Below are positions 1 to 6,195 of a stretch of 6,195 nt of DNA, piece after piece. The stretch lies in the NCBI GenBank assembly GCA_937863915.1, contig CALMID010000010.1:1-6195 (forward strand). The letters are read 5' to 3'. This DNA is from an uncultured Pseudomonas sp. (GTDB lineage Bacteria > Pseudomonadota > Gammaproteobacteria > Pseudomonadales > Pseudomonadaceae). The position numbers and the translations under genes are program-made. Under the pieces are notes generated by a model. It worked only from the letters and a program-made list of their open reading frames with translations. It did no database searches and was not told the DNA's origin. The stretch's first letter is position 1; every line of letters begins with the position of its first letter.

Positions 1-893
1 TTGGTGCGGGTCTGGCCGGGCTCGGCGTTCTTTTCCAGATATTCGATGATGATGCTGGCGACATCCTTGCCGGTCGTGGTCTCGATGCCCTCCAGGCCAG
101 GCGAGGAATTCACCTCCATCACCAGTGGGCCGTGGTTGGAGCGCAGAATGTCCACCCCGGCTACCGACAGGCCCATGACCTTGGCGGCGCGGATGGCGGT
201 CATGCGTTCTTCCGGGGTGATCTTGATCAGGCTGGCTGAACCGCCACGGTGCAGGTTGGAGCGGAATTCGCCGGGCTTGGCCTGACGCTTCATCGAGGCG
301 ATGACCTTGTCGCCGACCACGAAGCAGCGGATGTCGGCGCCGCCGGCCTCCTTGATGTATTCCTGCACCATGATGTTCTGCTTGAGGCCCATGAAGGCCT
401 CGATCACCGATTCCGCCGCCTTCTCCGTTTCGCACAGCACCACGCCGATGCCCTGGGTGCCTTCCAGCACCTTGATCACCAGTGGGGCGCCATTGACCAT
501 CTGGATCAGGTCGGGAATATCGTCCGGCGAGTGGGCAAAGCCGGTCACCGGCAGGCCGATGCCCTTGCGCGAGAGCAGTTGCAGCGAGCGCAGCTTGTCG
601 CGCGAGCGGCTGATGGCCACCGACTCGTTGAGCGGGAACACGCCCATCATCTCGAACTGGCGCAGCACGGCGCAGCCGTAGAAGGTGACTGATGCGCCAA
701 TGCGCGGGATTACCGCGTCGAAGCCTTCCAGCGGGCGGCCGCGATAATGGATCTGCGGCTTGTGGCTGGCGATGTTCATGTAGGCGCGCAGGGTGTCGAT
801 CACCTGCACTTCATGGCCGCGCTGGGTGCCGGCTTCCACCAGACGACGGGTTGAATACAGGCGCGGGTTGCGCGACAGGATGGCGATCTTCAT
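1..893 (-). CDS. rimK: RimK, ribosomal protein S6--L-glutamate ligase (3' end cut by window edge)
   Basis: RimK is an ATP-grasp ligase that adds glutamate residues to the C-terminus of ribosomal protein S6 (RpsF) in the cytosol. The reading frame gives 297 residues from [10 protein letters not shown] with no stop before the window ends. The family is about 300 aa long, so only a few residues and the stop are missing. Visible ATP-grasp features are the N-terminal preATP-grasp domain (about 1-95), Lys100 and Lys141 at the nucleotide site, the glycine-rich segment [10 protein letters not shown] (143-152), and the metal-binding set Asp248, Glu260 and Asn262 in GVDIL and [11 protein letters not shown]. 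Its ATG overlaps the stop codon of the upstream rimB-like gene (ATGA at 893-890) and no good Shine-Dalgarno precedes it, so translation is probably coupled. The identification is firm; the S6 substrate is family knowledge. Confidence 0.96.
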   Translation of the reverse strand, partial: MKIAILSRNPRLYSTRRLVEAGTQRGHEVQVIDTLRAYMNIASHKPQIHYRGRPLEGFDAVIPRIGASVTFYGCAVLRQFEMMGVFPLNESVAISRSRDKLRSLQLLSRKGIGLPVTGFAHSPDDIPDLIQMVNGAPLVIKVLEGTQGIGVVLCETEKAAESVIEAFMGLKQNIMVQEYIKEAGGADIRCFVVGDKVIASMKRQAKPGEFRSNLHRGGSASLIKITPEERMTAIRAAKVMGLSVAGVDILRSNHGPLVMEVNSSPGLEGIETTTGKDVASIIIEYLEKNAEPGQTRT

Positions 894-1366
894 GGGGCAC
901 CGGAAGGTTTGCGCAACAGGGGTTTGTCTTGTACGTAGGTCAGCGCCGGGTTGACCACCAGTTGGCCCTCCACCAGCGCCTTGGAGCCGAGCAGCACGCG
1001 ATAGCGCATGTGCTTGCGGCAGGCCAGGGTGAACTCCACCGGCCAGCTGCGGTCGCCCAGGGCGAGCAGGCTGCGGATCACATAGCGGCTCTGCGCCTGG
1101 CCATTAGAGCTCTTGATGGTCTTGACCGTCACAACCGGCGCTTCGCAGCGGTGCGGGCGCTGCACCAAGGTGCCGAGATGGGCGGTAAAGCGTACCCACT
1201 CGGCGCCGTCGCGCTCGAAGGGCTGGATATCGCTGGCGTGCAGGGTCGAGGTGCTGGCGCCGGTATCGATCTTGGCGCGCAGGCCGACCATGCCCAGCTC
1301 GGGCAGGTTGATCCATTCGCGCAGGCCAATCACGGCCAGTTGGTCGAAAGTCTTCACGGCAGGCAT
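890..1366 (-). CDS. rimB: RimB-type retropepsin-like protease (annotated family: putative ATP-dependent zinc protease)
   Basis: This 158-aa protein belongs to the family labelled putative ATP-dependent zinc protease (PF05618), which has a retropepsin-like fold. In pseudomonads the member next to rimK is called RimB and is reported to act on glutamylated S6 together with RimK. The sequence shows [13 protein letters not shown] (13-25) followed by the signature [14 protein letters not shown] (31-44), with the catalytic-type Asp34-Thr-Gly triad. There is no signal peptide or membrane segment, so a cytosolic location is expected. The start is uncertain: ATG at 1366 has a poor ribosome site, while GTG at 1357 (giving VKTFDQL) sits 9 bases after a GCGGA and would drop three residues. 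The gene forms a 4-base overlap with rimK. No rimA-like small gene precedes it; hslR diverges directly upstream. Confidence 0.88.
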   Translation of the reverse strand: MPAVKTFDQLAVIGLREWINLPELGMVGLRAKIDTGASTSTLHASDIQPFERDGAEWVRFTAHLGTLVQRPHRCEAPVVTVKTIKSSNGQAQSRYVIRSLLALGDRSWPVEFTLACRKHMRYRVLLGSKALVEGQLVVNPALTYVQDKPLLRKPSGAP

Positions 1367-1456
1367 TCCGCAACAGGTCGCAGGATTCTGGATAACCAAT
1401 GTGACAACTGTATCAGGCAAAATGCCGCCTGTTTCCCCCGGATTGACGAGCACGGC
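1367..1456. promoter_or_regulatory. Divergent intergenic region between the rim genes and hslR
   Basis: These 90 bases must hold the promoters for the minus-strand rimB-rimK pair and for hslR. On the minus strand TTGCCT (1420-1415) and GGTTAT (1397-1392) are 17 bases apart, a weak sigma-70-like match (4/6 and 3/6). On the plus strand GTGACA (1401-1406) resembles a -35 box but has no -10 at a suitable distance, and no CTTGAA/CCCCAT heat-shock pattern is evident. A small imperfect inverted repeat, CAGGC...GCCTG, lies at 1414-1431. The presence of promoters is inferred from gene arrangement more than from good matches. Confidence 0.35.
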
Positions 1457-1846
<390 letters not shown>

Positions 1847-1885
1847 CCGATAGATTTTGCCCGCGCCGGCGATAGACAACTGGCG

Positions 1886-1915
1886 CTTGGTCGCACCGGG
1901 CTTTGCCCCTAAAAT
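1886..1915 (+). promoter_or_regulatory. Candidate hslO promoter, heat-shock (sigma-32) or sigma-70 type
   Basis: The gap between hslR and hslO contains CTTGGT (1886-1891), 14 bases, then CCCCTAAAAT (1906-1915). This resembles the sigma-32 pattern CTTGAA - 13 to 17 bases - CCCCATNT, with 4/6 in the first box and an intact CCCC run in the second. Read as sigma-70, TTGGTC (1887-1892) and TAAAAT (1910-1915, 5/6) are 17 bases apart. Either reading puts the transcript start near 1922, just before hslO. Hsp33 is a heat-shock protein in E. coli, so a heat-shock promoter fits, but this is by eye only. Confidence 0.5.
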
Positions 1916-1948
1916 CGCCAGCCCAGAATGACTGCAGTCCTGTTCGCC

Positions 1949-2836
1949 ATGTCCGATTTTTCCCAGCGTTTCCTGTTCGACGATACCGACGTGCGCGGTG
2001 AGTTGGTTGCCCTGCGTGACAGCTACCTGCACGTACTGGCCAAGCACAGCTACCCGGCGCCGGTTGCCGAGCTGCTGGGCGAGATGCTGGCGGCGGCGGC
2101 CCTGCTGGTTGGCACCCTGAAGTTCGACGGCCTGCTGGTGCTGCAGGCGCGTAGTGAGGGGCCGGTGCCGCTGCTGATGGTCGAGTGCTCCAGCGAGCGT
2201 GAAGTGCGCGCGATTGCCCGTTATGACGCCGAGCAGGTACAGCCCGGAGACGGCCTGAACCAGCTGATGCCGGACGGCACCCTGATGCTCACCGTCGATC
2301 CGCGTCAGGGCCAGCGCTATCAGGGCATTGTGGCGCTGGAAGGCGCCAACCTGGCCGAATGCCTGTCTGGCTACTTCGCCAACTCCGAGCAACTGCCGAC
2401 TCGCTTCTGGCTGCAGGCCGATGGCCGCGTGGCCCGCGGCATGCTGCTGCAGGCCTTGCCGGCCGACCGCCTGAAAGACCCGGAAGAGCGTGCCGCCAAC
2501 TGGCAGCACCTCACCACCCTGGCCGACTCGCTGACCGCCGAGGAGTTGCTCGGCCTGGACAACGCCACCGTGCTGCATCGCCTCTATCATCAGGAACAGG
2601 TTCGCCTGTTCGACGAGCAACCGCTGGTGTTCCGCTGCAGCTGCTCGCGTGAACGTTCGGCGCGGGCCCTGATCAGTCTCGGCGAGCCGGACGCGCTGGA
2701 ACTGGTGACCGAGCAGGGCGGCACGGTGGTCATCGATTGCCAGTTCTGCAACGAGCGTTACCTGTTCGATGCCGCCGACGTTGCACAGCTGTTTGCCGGC
2801 GGTGGCAGCGAGCCGCCAGCAGGTACCCGGCATTAA
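1949..2836 (+). CDS. hslO: Hsp33, redox-regulated molecular chaperone
   Basis: Hsp33 is a cytosolic holdase that stays inactive while its C-terminal cysteines bind zinc. Oxidation releases the zinc, forms disulfides and exposes the substrate-binding surface. The 295-aa product matches the E. coli protein along its length. Landmarks are the N-terminus [15 protein letters not shown] (6-20), [12 protein letters not shown] (50-61), [10 protein letters not shown] (123-132), SEQLPTRFW (146-154) and [17 protein letters not shown] (198-214). The redox switch is complete: Cys230-X-Cys232, then Cys264-X-X-Cys267. The start MSDFSQRF at 1949 is chosen because it aligns with other Hsp33 proteins and leaves room for the promoter at 1886-1915. 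An in-frame ATG at 1928 would add seven residues but would sit only about 6 bases after the predicted transcript start. Neither start has a good Shine-Dalgarno. Confidence 0.96.
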   Translation: MSDFSQRFLFDDTDVRGELVALRDSYLHVLAKHSYPAPVAELLGEMLAAAALLVGTLKFDGLLVLQARSEGPVPLLMVECSSEREVRAIARYDAEQVQPGDGLNQLMPDGTLMLTVDPRQGQRYQGIVALEGANLAECLSGYFANSEQLPTRFWLQADGRVARGMLLQALPADRLKDPEERAANWQHLTTLADSLTAEELLGLDNATVLHRLYHQEQVRLFDEQPLVFRCSCSRERSARALISLGEPDALELVTEQGGTVVIDCQFCNERYLFDAADVAQLFAGGGSEPPAGTRH

Positions 2837-2872
2837 GTCGAAGCATGCTGCCGCCGGGCTGACAAGAGGTTT

Positions 2873-2901
2873 TTCCAATAAGCCGGCTTTTCTGGCATAA
2901 T
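2873..2901 (+). promoter_or_regulatory. Candidate pckA promoter with extended -10
   Basis: CATAAT at 2896-2901 matches the -10 consensus at 5/6 and is directly preceded by TGG, which makes an extended -10 (TGN-TATAAT type). A weak -35, TTCCAA (2873-2878, 3/6), lies 17 bases upstream. The transcript would begin near A2909 and be followed at once by seven T residues (2911-2917). That gives a leader of about 75 nt before the pckA ATG. No terminator for hslO is obvious before this point, so some read-through from hslO into pckA is possible. Confidence 0.5.
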
Positions 2902-2920
2902 CCGGCCCACTTTTTTTCCT

Positions 2921-2944
2921 GTAGTGATCTTTCGGGATCACTAC
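2921..2944 (+). promoter_or_regulatory. Perfect hairpin in the pckA leader
   Basis: GTAGTGATC (2921-2929) and GATCACTAC (2936-2944) are exact reverse complements around TTTCGG. In RNA this gives nine Watson-Crick pairs, and a tenth U-G pair would close a UUCG tetraloop. No T run follows it on either strand, so it is not a simple intrinsic terminator. Its place in the predicted 5' UTR of pckA suggests a role in transcript stability, regulator binding or translation control. A palindromic DNA operator is the other reading. Confidence 0.65.
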
Positions 2945-2952
2945 ATACGTTT

Positions 2953-2980
2953 GGAGGACTCGGCCTCGAGCCGACGGGGA
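2953..2980 (+). promoter_or_regulatory. Two ribosome-site motifs flanking a small hairpin before pckA
   Basis: A strong GGAGGA (2953-2958) lies 26 bases before the pckA ATG, too far for direct use. Between them, TCGGC (2960-2964) and GCCGA (2970-2974) form a 5-bp stem with a CTCGA loop. A weaker GGGGA (2976-2980) is 4 bases from the ATG, rather close. Folding the stem would bring GGAGGA to an effective distance of about 11 bases from the start codon. Which motif the ribosome uses cannot be decided from the sequence. Confidence 0.45.
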
Positions 2981-2984
2981 CTAC

Positions 2985-4523
2985 ATGACGCAAGCCACTC
3001 AGTACATCGATATCAGTGCCGCACAGCTGGTTGAAGAAGCCCTTCGCCGCGGTGAGGGCGAGCTGGCCGCCAACGGTTCGCTGGTCGTCAAGACCGGTCA
3101 CCGCACCGGTCGTTCTCCGGCAGACCGTTTCATCGTCAAGGAGCAGGGCACCGAGGCCAAGATTGCCTGGGGCAACATCAACCGCCCGTTCCCGGAAGAC
3201 AAGTTCGATGCCCTGTGGGCCCGCGTCGAAGCCTATGTCGGCGAGCGCGACCGCTTCGTATCTCACGTGCATGTGGGTGCCGATCCGGAGCAGTACCTGG
3301 CCATCAAGATGACCACCGAGACTGCCTGGCACAACCTGTTCGGCCGTTGCCTGTTCATCAACCCGGAGCAGTTCAATCCGGCCGCCAAGAGCGAGTGGCA
3401 GATCCTCAACGCGCCGTTCTTCGAGTGCGTACCGGAGCGTGACGGTACCAACTCCGACGGTTGCGTGATCATCAACTTCGCTTCCAAGAAGGTTCTTCTG
3501 GCTGGCATGCAGTACGCCGGCGAGATGAAGAAGGCCATGTTCTCGGTGCAGAACTTCCTGCTGCCGGAAGTCGACGTGCTGCCGATGCACTGCGCCGCCA
3601 ACGTCGGCGAAGACGGCGACACCACCCTGTTCTTCGGCCTGTCCGGCACCGGCAAGACCACCCTGTCCGCCGACCCGTCGCGTTACCTGATCGGTGACGA
3701 CGAGCACGGTTGGGGCGTGGGCAGCGTGTTCAACATCGAAGGCGGTTGCTATGCCAAGTGCATCGACCTGTCCGAGAAGAACGAGCCGGTGATCTGGAAA
3801 GCCATCCAGTTCGGCGCCGTACTGGAAAACGTCGTGCTCGACCCGCGTACCCGCATGCCGGATTACGCCGACTCCAGCCTGACCCAGAACAGCCGTGCCG
3901 CTTACCCGCTGGAGCTGATCGAGAAGCGCGTCGAGGCCAACCGTGCCGGCGAGCCGAACGCAGTGATCTTCCTGACCTGCGACCTGACCGGCGTACTGCC
4001 GCCGGTGTCGATCCTCAACAACGAGCAGGCGGCCTACCACTTCCTGTCCGGTTACACCGCACTGGTCGGTTCCACCGAGATGGGCAGCGGCGGCGGCATC
4101 AAGTCGACCTTCTCTACCTGCTTCGGCGCGCCGTTCTTCCCGCGTCCGGCTGGCGAGTACGCCGAGCTGCTGATCAAGCGCATCCAGGGCTTCGGCTCCA
4201 AGGTGTACCTGGTCAACACCGGCTGGACCGGTGGTGGCTACGGTGTGGGCAAGCGCTTCAACATCCCGACCACCCGTGGCGTGATTGCAGCCATCCAGAG
4301 CGGTGCGCTGATCGGTGCCGAGACCGAGCACCTGCCGATCATCAACCTGGACGTGCCGAAGGCCGTACCGGGCGTCGAGACCGAGCTGCTCAATCCGCGC
4401 AACACCTGGACCGACAAGAACGCCTACGATGAAGCGGCCAAAGCTCTGGCTACTCAGTTCATCGAGAACTTCAAGAAGTTCAGCGTGTCCGACGCCATCC
4501 GCAACGCCGGTCCGCAGCTGTAA
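2985..4523 (+). CDS. pckA: Phosphoenolpyruvate carboxykinase (ATP)
   Basis: This enzyme converts oxaloacetate and ATP to PEP, CO2 and ADP in the cytosol, the first committed step of gluconeogenesis from organic acids and amino acids. The 512-aa product has the full set of ATP-type PEPCK motifs: substrate-binding [11 protein letters not shown] (39-49, Arg43), [10 protein letters not shown] (177-186) with metal-site Lys183, MHCAAN (201-206) with His202, P-loop GLSGTGKTT (218-226), kinase-2 [10 protein letters not shown] (235-244) with Asp238/Asp239, the family signature [10 protein letters not shown] (250-259), Arg304 in NSRAAYP, and the nucleotide-pocket segment [14 protein letters not shown] (411-424). 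E. coli PckA is somewhat longer at the N-terminus, as is usual for the shorter Pseudomonas form. The gene appears monocistronic, with its own promoter and structured leader upstream and a strong terminator 18 bases after the stop. All active-site residues checked are present. Confidence 0.98.
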   Translation: MTQATQYIDISAAQLVEEALRRGEGELAANGSLVVKTGHRTGRSPADRFIVKEQGTEAKIAWGNINRPFPEDKFDALWARVEAYVGERDRFVSHVHVGADPEQYLAIKMTTETAWHNLFGRCLFINPEQFNPAAKSEWQILNAPFFECVPERDGTNSDGCVIINFASKKVLLAGMQYAGEMKKAMFSVQNFLLPEVDVLPMHCAANVGEDGDTTLFFGLSGTGKTTLSADPSRYLIGDDEHGWGVGSVFNIEGGCYAKCIDLSEKNEPVIWKAIQFGAVLENVVLDPRTRMPDYADSSLTQNSRAAYPLELIEKRVEANRAGEPNAVIFLTCDLTGVLPPVSILNNEQAAYHFLSGYTALVGSTEMGSGGGIKSTFSTCFGAPFFPRPAGEYAELLIKRIQGFGSKVYLVNTGWTGGGYGVGKRFNIPTTRGVIAAIQSGALIGAETEHLPIINLDVPKAVPGVETELLNPRNTWTDKNAYDEAAKALATQFIENFKKFSVSDAIRNAGPQL

Positions 4524-4541
4524 GGCGAATCGTCGCGATGC

Positions 4542-4568
4542 AAAAAGCCGCCCTCGGGCGGCTTTTTT
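4542..4568. terminator. Intrinsic terminator, probably bidirectional
   Basis: GCCGCC (4547-4552) and GGCGGC (4557-4562) form a stem around the loop CTCG. The stem is flanked by AAAAA on the left and TTTTTT on the right, so on either strand a GC stem is followed by a U run. It lies 18 bases after the pckA stop and just beyond the end of the converging minus-strand gene at 4583, so it can end transcription of both. Confidence 0.93.
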
Positions 4569-4582
4569 GTGCCTGCAATCCG

Positions 4583-5014
4583 TCAGGCCTGGATATCGAT
4601 GTAGGGCGTCGGCTCCGCCGGGCGGCTGGGTTTTTCCGGGCGTTCGACCTGCTCGGGACGGCTGTCGATGGCCTCGGCCACACGGTAGCGCTGAACGTCT
4701 TCACTCAGCTCCTGAGCGGCTTCCAGATTGCCTTCGCTGGACTCGACCTCACCCTCGCTGGCAACTGCCAGGTAGGTGTCGATCTGGTTCTGCTGGCTGT
4801 TGGCGCTGTACAGCTGCGCGGTGGTGCTGCGTCGGCTGGTCTGCTCGGCGGCACGGTTGTCCTGCGCCTGCTGCACGCGGTCGCTGGCCGCATCGACGGC
4901 CTTGTTCACCTGCTCCGGGGTTACGGGAGCACCAGGCGCCTGAGCGGCTTCGCCGGCGCGCTTGATCACCTGGGTGCTGAGCGGCAGGTTGCTGCTGGCG
5001 GCGGATACTTGCAT
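4583..5014 (-). CDS. Hypothetical protein, 143 aa, no recognised domain
   Basis: I do not recognise this protein. The ATG at 5014 has a strong ribosome site, GGGAGG, seven bases upstream (complement of 5022-5027), and the gene stops just before a shared terminator, so it is very likely real. The product is hydrophilic and rich in Ala, Gln, Glu and Ser, and has no cysteine. It has no signal peptide and no membrane segment. Residues 35-60 and 92-115 look helical and heptad-like. The segment TTAQLYSANSQQNQIDTYLAVAS (64-86) is the most structured and probably the conserved core. The tail (118-137) is rich in Pro, Glu and Arg and likely disordered, ending TPYIDIQA. A cytosolic protein with a short helical core is the most I can infer. 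It could be co-transcribed with the HxlR gene 85 bases upstream or have its own promoter. Confidence 0.8.
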   Translation of the reverse strand: MQVSAASSNLPLSTQVIKRAGEAAQAPGAPVTPEQVNKAVDAASDRVQQAQDNRAAEQTSRRSTTAQLYSANSQQNQIDTYLAVASEGEVESSEGNLEAAQELSEDVQRYRVAEAIDSRPEQVERPEKPSRPAEPTPYIDIQA

Positions 5015-5099
5015 GGGGATACCTCCCTGAAGGCTCTGTTATCAGATTAACTCTTCTGCGGGATCAGGCTTAGACCGCTTGGCAATACCCGCTGGCCGT

Positions 5100-5489
5100 T
5101 TAGGGCTGCCCAGTTTCCTCCGGGTTGTGCAGTTGACCTTCGCGGCAGCGTCCGTGGCGGCCGCCGTGGCTCAGGTAGAGCTTGCCCCACTGCTGCAGGC
5201 TGCTCATCACCGGCTGCAAGGCCAGGCCCAGTTCGCTCAGTTGGTAGTCCACGTGCGGCGGCACTACAGGGTGCACGGTGCGTAGTACCAGGCCTGCGTC
5301 TTCCAGTTCGCGCAGCTGTTTGGTCAGCATGCGCTGGTTGATGCCCGGACACATGCGCTGCAGCTGGTTGAAGCGACGGGTGCCGCCGAGCAGATGAAAG
5401 ATCAGCATGCCCTTCCATTTGCCGGCAATGACATCGAGTGCCGCTTCAGCCGGACAGCCGGCGGGAAGGGGGATGGCGGGAGCATTCAT
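5100..5489 (-). CDS. HxlR-family winged-helix transcriptional regulator
   Basis: This 129-aa protein is a single-domain HxlR (DUF24) winged-helix DNA-binding regulator, normally a dimer. Family motifs are CPAEAALDVIAGKWKGMLIFHLL (12-34), GTRRFNQLQRMCPGINQRMLTKQLRELEDAGLVLR (36-70, recognition helix around 51-63) and the wing VPPHVDYQLSELGLAL (76-91). Cys12 sits where redox-sensing members such as B. subtilis HypR and QorR-type proteins carry their reactive cysteine; Cys47 and Cys115 are also present. The ATG at 5489 is chosen because AAGGT lies six bases upstream and the protein then starts MNAPAIPLPAGCP, as usual for the family. An in-frame ATG at 5528 would add 13 unlikely residues and lies inside a palindrome-bearing regulatory region. 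The gene is divergent from the nitroreductase gene, so regulation of that gene and of itself is the natural inference. Confidence 0.93.
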   Translation of the reverse strand: MNAPAIPLPAGCPAEAALDVIAGKWKGMLIFHLLGGTRRFNQLQRMCPGINQRMLTKQLRELEDAGLVLRTVHPVVPPHVDYQLSELGLALQPVMSSLQQWGKLYLSHGGRHGRCREGQLHNPEETGQP

Positions 5490-5592
5490 ATGGTTACCTT
5501 TATGTGGGTATCGGCCATTTATGTACATACTTACGCTTTTGTTGGCATCTGGCTAGGATGGCGCCACCCAAAACGACCGGAGGCATTTACCG
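5490..5592. promoter_or_regulatory. Divergent promoter/operator region between the HxlR gene and the nitroreductase gene
   Basis: The 103 bases between the two start codons are clearly more AT-rich in the half near the regulator. TATGTACATA (5520-5529) is a perfect 10-base palindrome. TTTATGT occurs twice in direct orientation (5499-5505 and 5518-5524), 19 bases apart. A possible -10 for the nitroreductase gene is TAGGAT (5554-5559), without a good -35, which would suit an activated promoter. The palindrome is a reasonable candidate operator for the HxlR protein, but the binding site is inferred from position and symmetry only. Confidence 0.5.
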
Positions 5593-6195
5593 ATGCATAC
5601 CCTGGAAGCTATTCAGACCCGCCGCGCTGTGCGTGGCTACGACCCCGAGTTCACCCTGAGCCAGGCCGAGAAGGATGAACTGCTGGAGCTGGCGCTACTC
5701 GCCCCCACCGCCTTCAACCTGCAGCATGTCCGCCTGGTTGAGGTCAGTGACCCGGCACTGCGCGCACAGATTCGTGCGGTTGGCTGGGATCAGGCGCAGA
5801 TCACCGAGGCTTCCATGCTGGTGGTGATCTGCGCCCAGCTCGACAGCTGGGCGCAGAATGCCGAGCGCGTCTGGGAAGGTGCGCCGGATGAGGTCAAGGC
5901 GTTCATGGTCGGTGCCATCGACGGCTACTACCGCGACAAGCCGCAGGTGCAGCGTGACGAGGTGATGCGCAGCTGTGGTCTGGTGGCCCAGACCCTGATG
6001 CTGGCGGCCCGTGCCAAAGGCCTGGACAGCGTGCCGATGGATGGCTTCGACTTTGCCGCCGTAGGTGAGCTGATCAAGCTGCCGGCCAACCACGTGATCG
6101 GCCTGATGGTCGCGGTGGGCAAGCGCAACGTCGAGCACAAACCGCGTGTAGGCAAGCTGCCGTTTACCGAGACGGTGCTGCGCAATACGTTCTGA
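5593..6195 (+). CDS. Nitroreductase-family FMN-dependent oxidoreductase
   Basis: The product is a complete 200-aa member of the nitroreductase superfamily, usually a homodimer that uses FMN and NAD(P)H to reduce nitro compounds, quinones or other electrophiles. The N-terminal FMN phosphate-binding motif is present as TRRAVRGYDPEF (9-20), followed by LLAPTAFNLQHVRLVEV (35-51), which is the flavin and dimer-interface region. The second half has the glycine and hydrophobic pattern SCGLVAQTLMLAARAKGLDSVPMDGFD (127-153) and HVIGLMVAVGKRNVEHKPRVGKLPFTETV (167-195), typical of the C-terminal flavin-binding part. The ATG at 5593 is supported by GGAGG (5579-5583) nine bases upstream. The stop TGA is the last three bases of the window. 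The substrate cannot be told from sequence. The divergent HxlR regulator suggests induction by electrophile or disulfide stress. Confidence 0.94.
   Translation: MHTLEAIQTRRAVRGYDPEFTLSQAEKDELLELALLAPTAFNLQHVRLVEVSDPALRAQIRAVGWDQAQITEASMLVVICAQLDSWAQNAERVWEGAPDEVKAFMVGAIDGYYRDKPQVQRDEVMRSCGLVAQTLMLAARAKGLDSVPMDGFDFAAVGELIKLPANHVIGLMVAVGKRNVEHKPRVGKLPFTETVLRNTF

Noticed and set aside
692..1456. In-frame upstream extension of hslR to a 384-residue protein
   Set aside because: This stretch is antisense to rimK and rimB, and the true Hsp15 N-terminus (VRLDKWLWA) begins right after the ATG at 1457.
1848..1876. Direct repeat CGATAGA (1848-1854 and 1870-1876) before hslO
   Set aside because: A seven-base repeat 22 bases apart can occur by chance and has no symmetry or known binding pattern to support it.
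1863..1886. GCGCC...GGCGC inverted repeat after hslR as a terminator
   Set aside because: It has a short stem, a 14-base loop and no T run after it on either strand.
2882..2917. GCCGG...CCGGC followed by T7 as a terminator for hslO
   Set aside because: The stem is only five pairs with a 15-base loop, is separated from the T run by four bases, and overlaps the better-supported -10 of pckA.
2730..4331. A 533-residue minus-strand frame opposite pckA
   Set aside because: It mirrors the codon pattern of pckA, has no family motifs, and lies wholly opposite a gene with complete active-site motifs.
4315..5050. Plus-strand frames of 216 and 170 residues after pckA
   Set aside because: They run across the pckA terminator and antisense to the 143-aa gene, which has the better ribosome site. 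Their Arg/Pro- or Leu/Gly-rich translations look like shadows.

Overview
The window looks like an ordinary stretch of a Pseudomonas chromosome (Gammaproteobacteria). It has high GC, GC-rich third codon positions, and protein sequences typical of that genus. The order rimK / rimB-type protease / hslR / hslO / pckA / nitroreductase matches what I remember of Pseudomonas genomes, but I have not checked this against a database. The species cannot be named from the sequence.

Layout. Positions 1-1366 carry two minus-strand genes in an overlapping pair: a RimB-type retropepsin-like protease, then RimK, the S6 glutamate ligase, which loses only its last few codons at the window edge. A 90-bp divergent gap separates them from two plus-strand heat-shock genes, hslR (Hsp15) and hslO (Hsp33). 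The second of these has its own candidate promoter, which resembles a heat-shock (sigma-32) promoter. Next comes pckA, the ATP-dependent PEP carboxykinase, with an unusually structured leader of about 75 nt. It ends at a strong terminator with A and T tracts on both sides, which can serve both strands. A converging minus-strand gene of unknown function (143 aa) and an HxlR-family regulator lie beyond it. The regulator is divergent from a nitroreductase-family gene that closes the window.

How the genes work together. RimB and RimK act on the poly-glutamate tail of ribosomal protein S6. Hsp15 rescues stalled 50S subunits and Hsp33 is a redox-activated holdase, so the left half is about ribosome modification and proteotoxic or oxidative stress. 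PckA is the entry to gluconeogenesis. The HxlR/nitroreductase pair looks like a self-contained unit for electrophile or redox stress, because the regulator has the N-terminal cysteine used for sensing in several HxlR proteins.

I see no mobile element, CRISPR array, tRNA, rRNA or clearly novel system. The best leads are the pckA leader (perfect hairpin, initial T tract, and a Shine-Dalgarno-like motif separated from the start by a second hairpin), the candidate heat-shock promoter of hslO, the putative operator between the HxlR gene and the nitroreductase gene, and the uncharacterised 143-aa protein.
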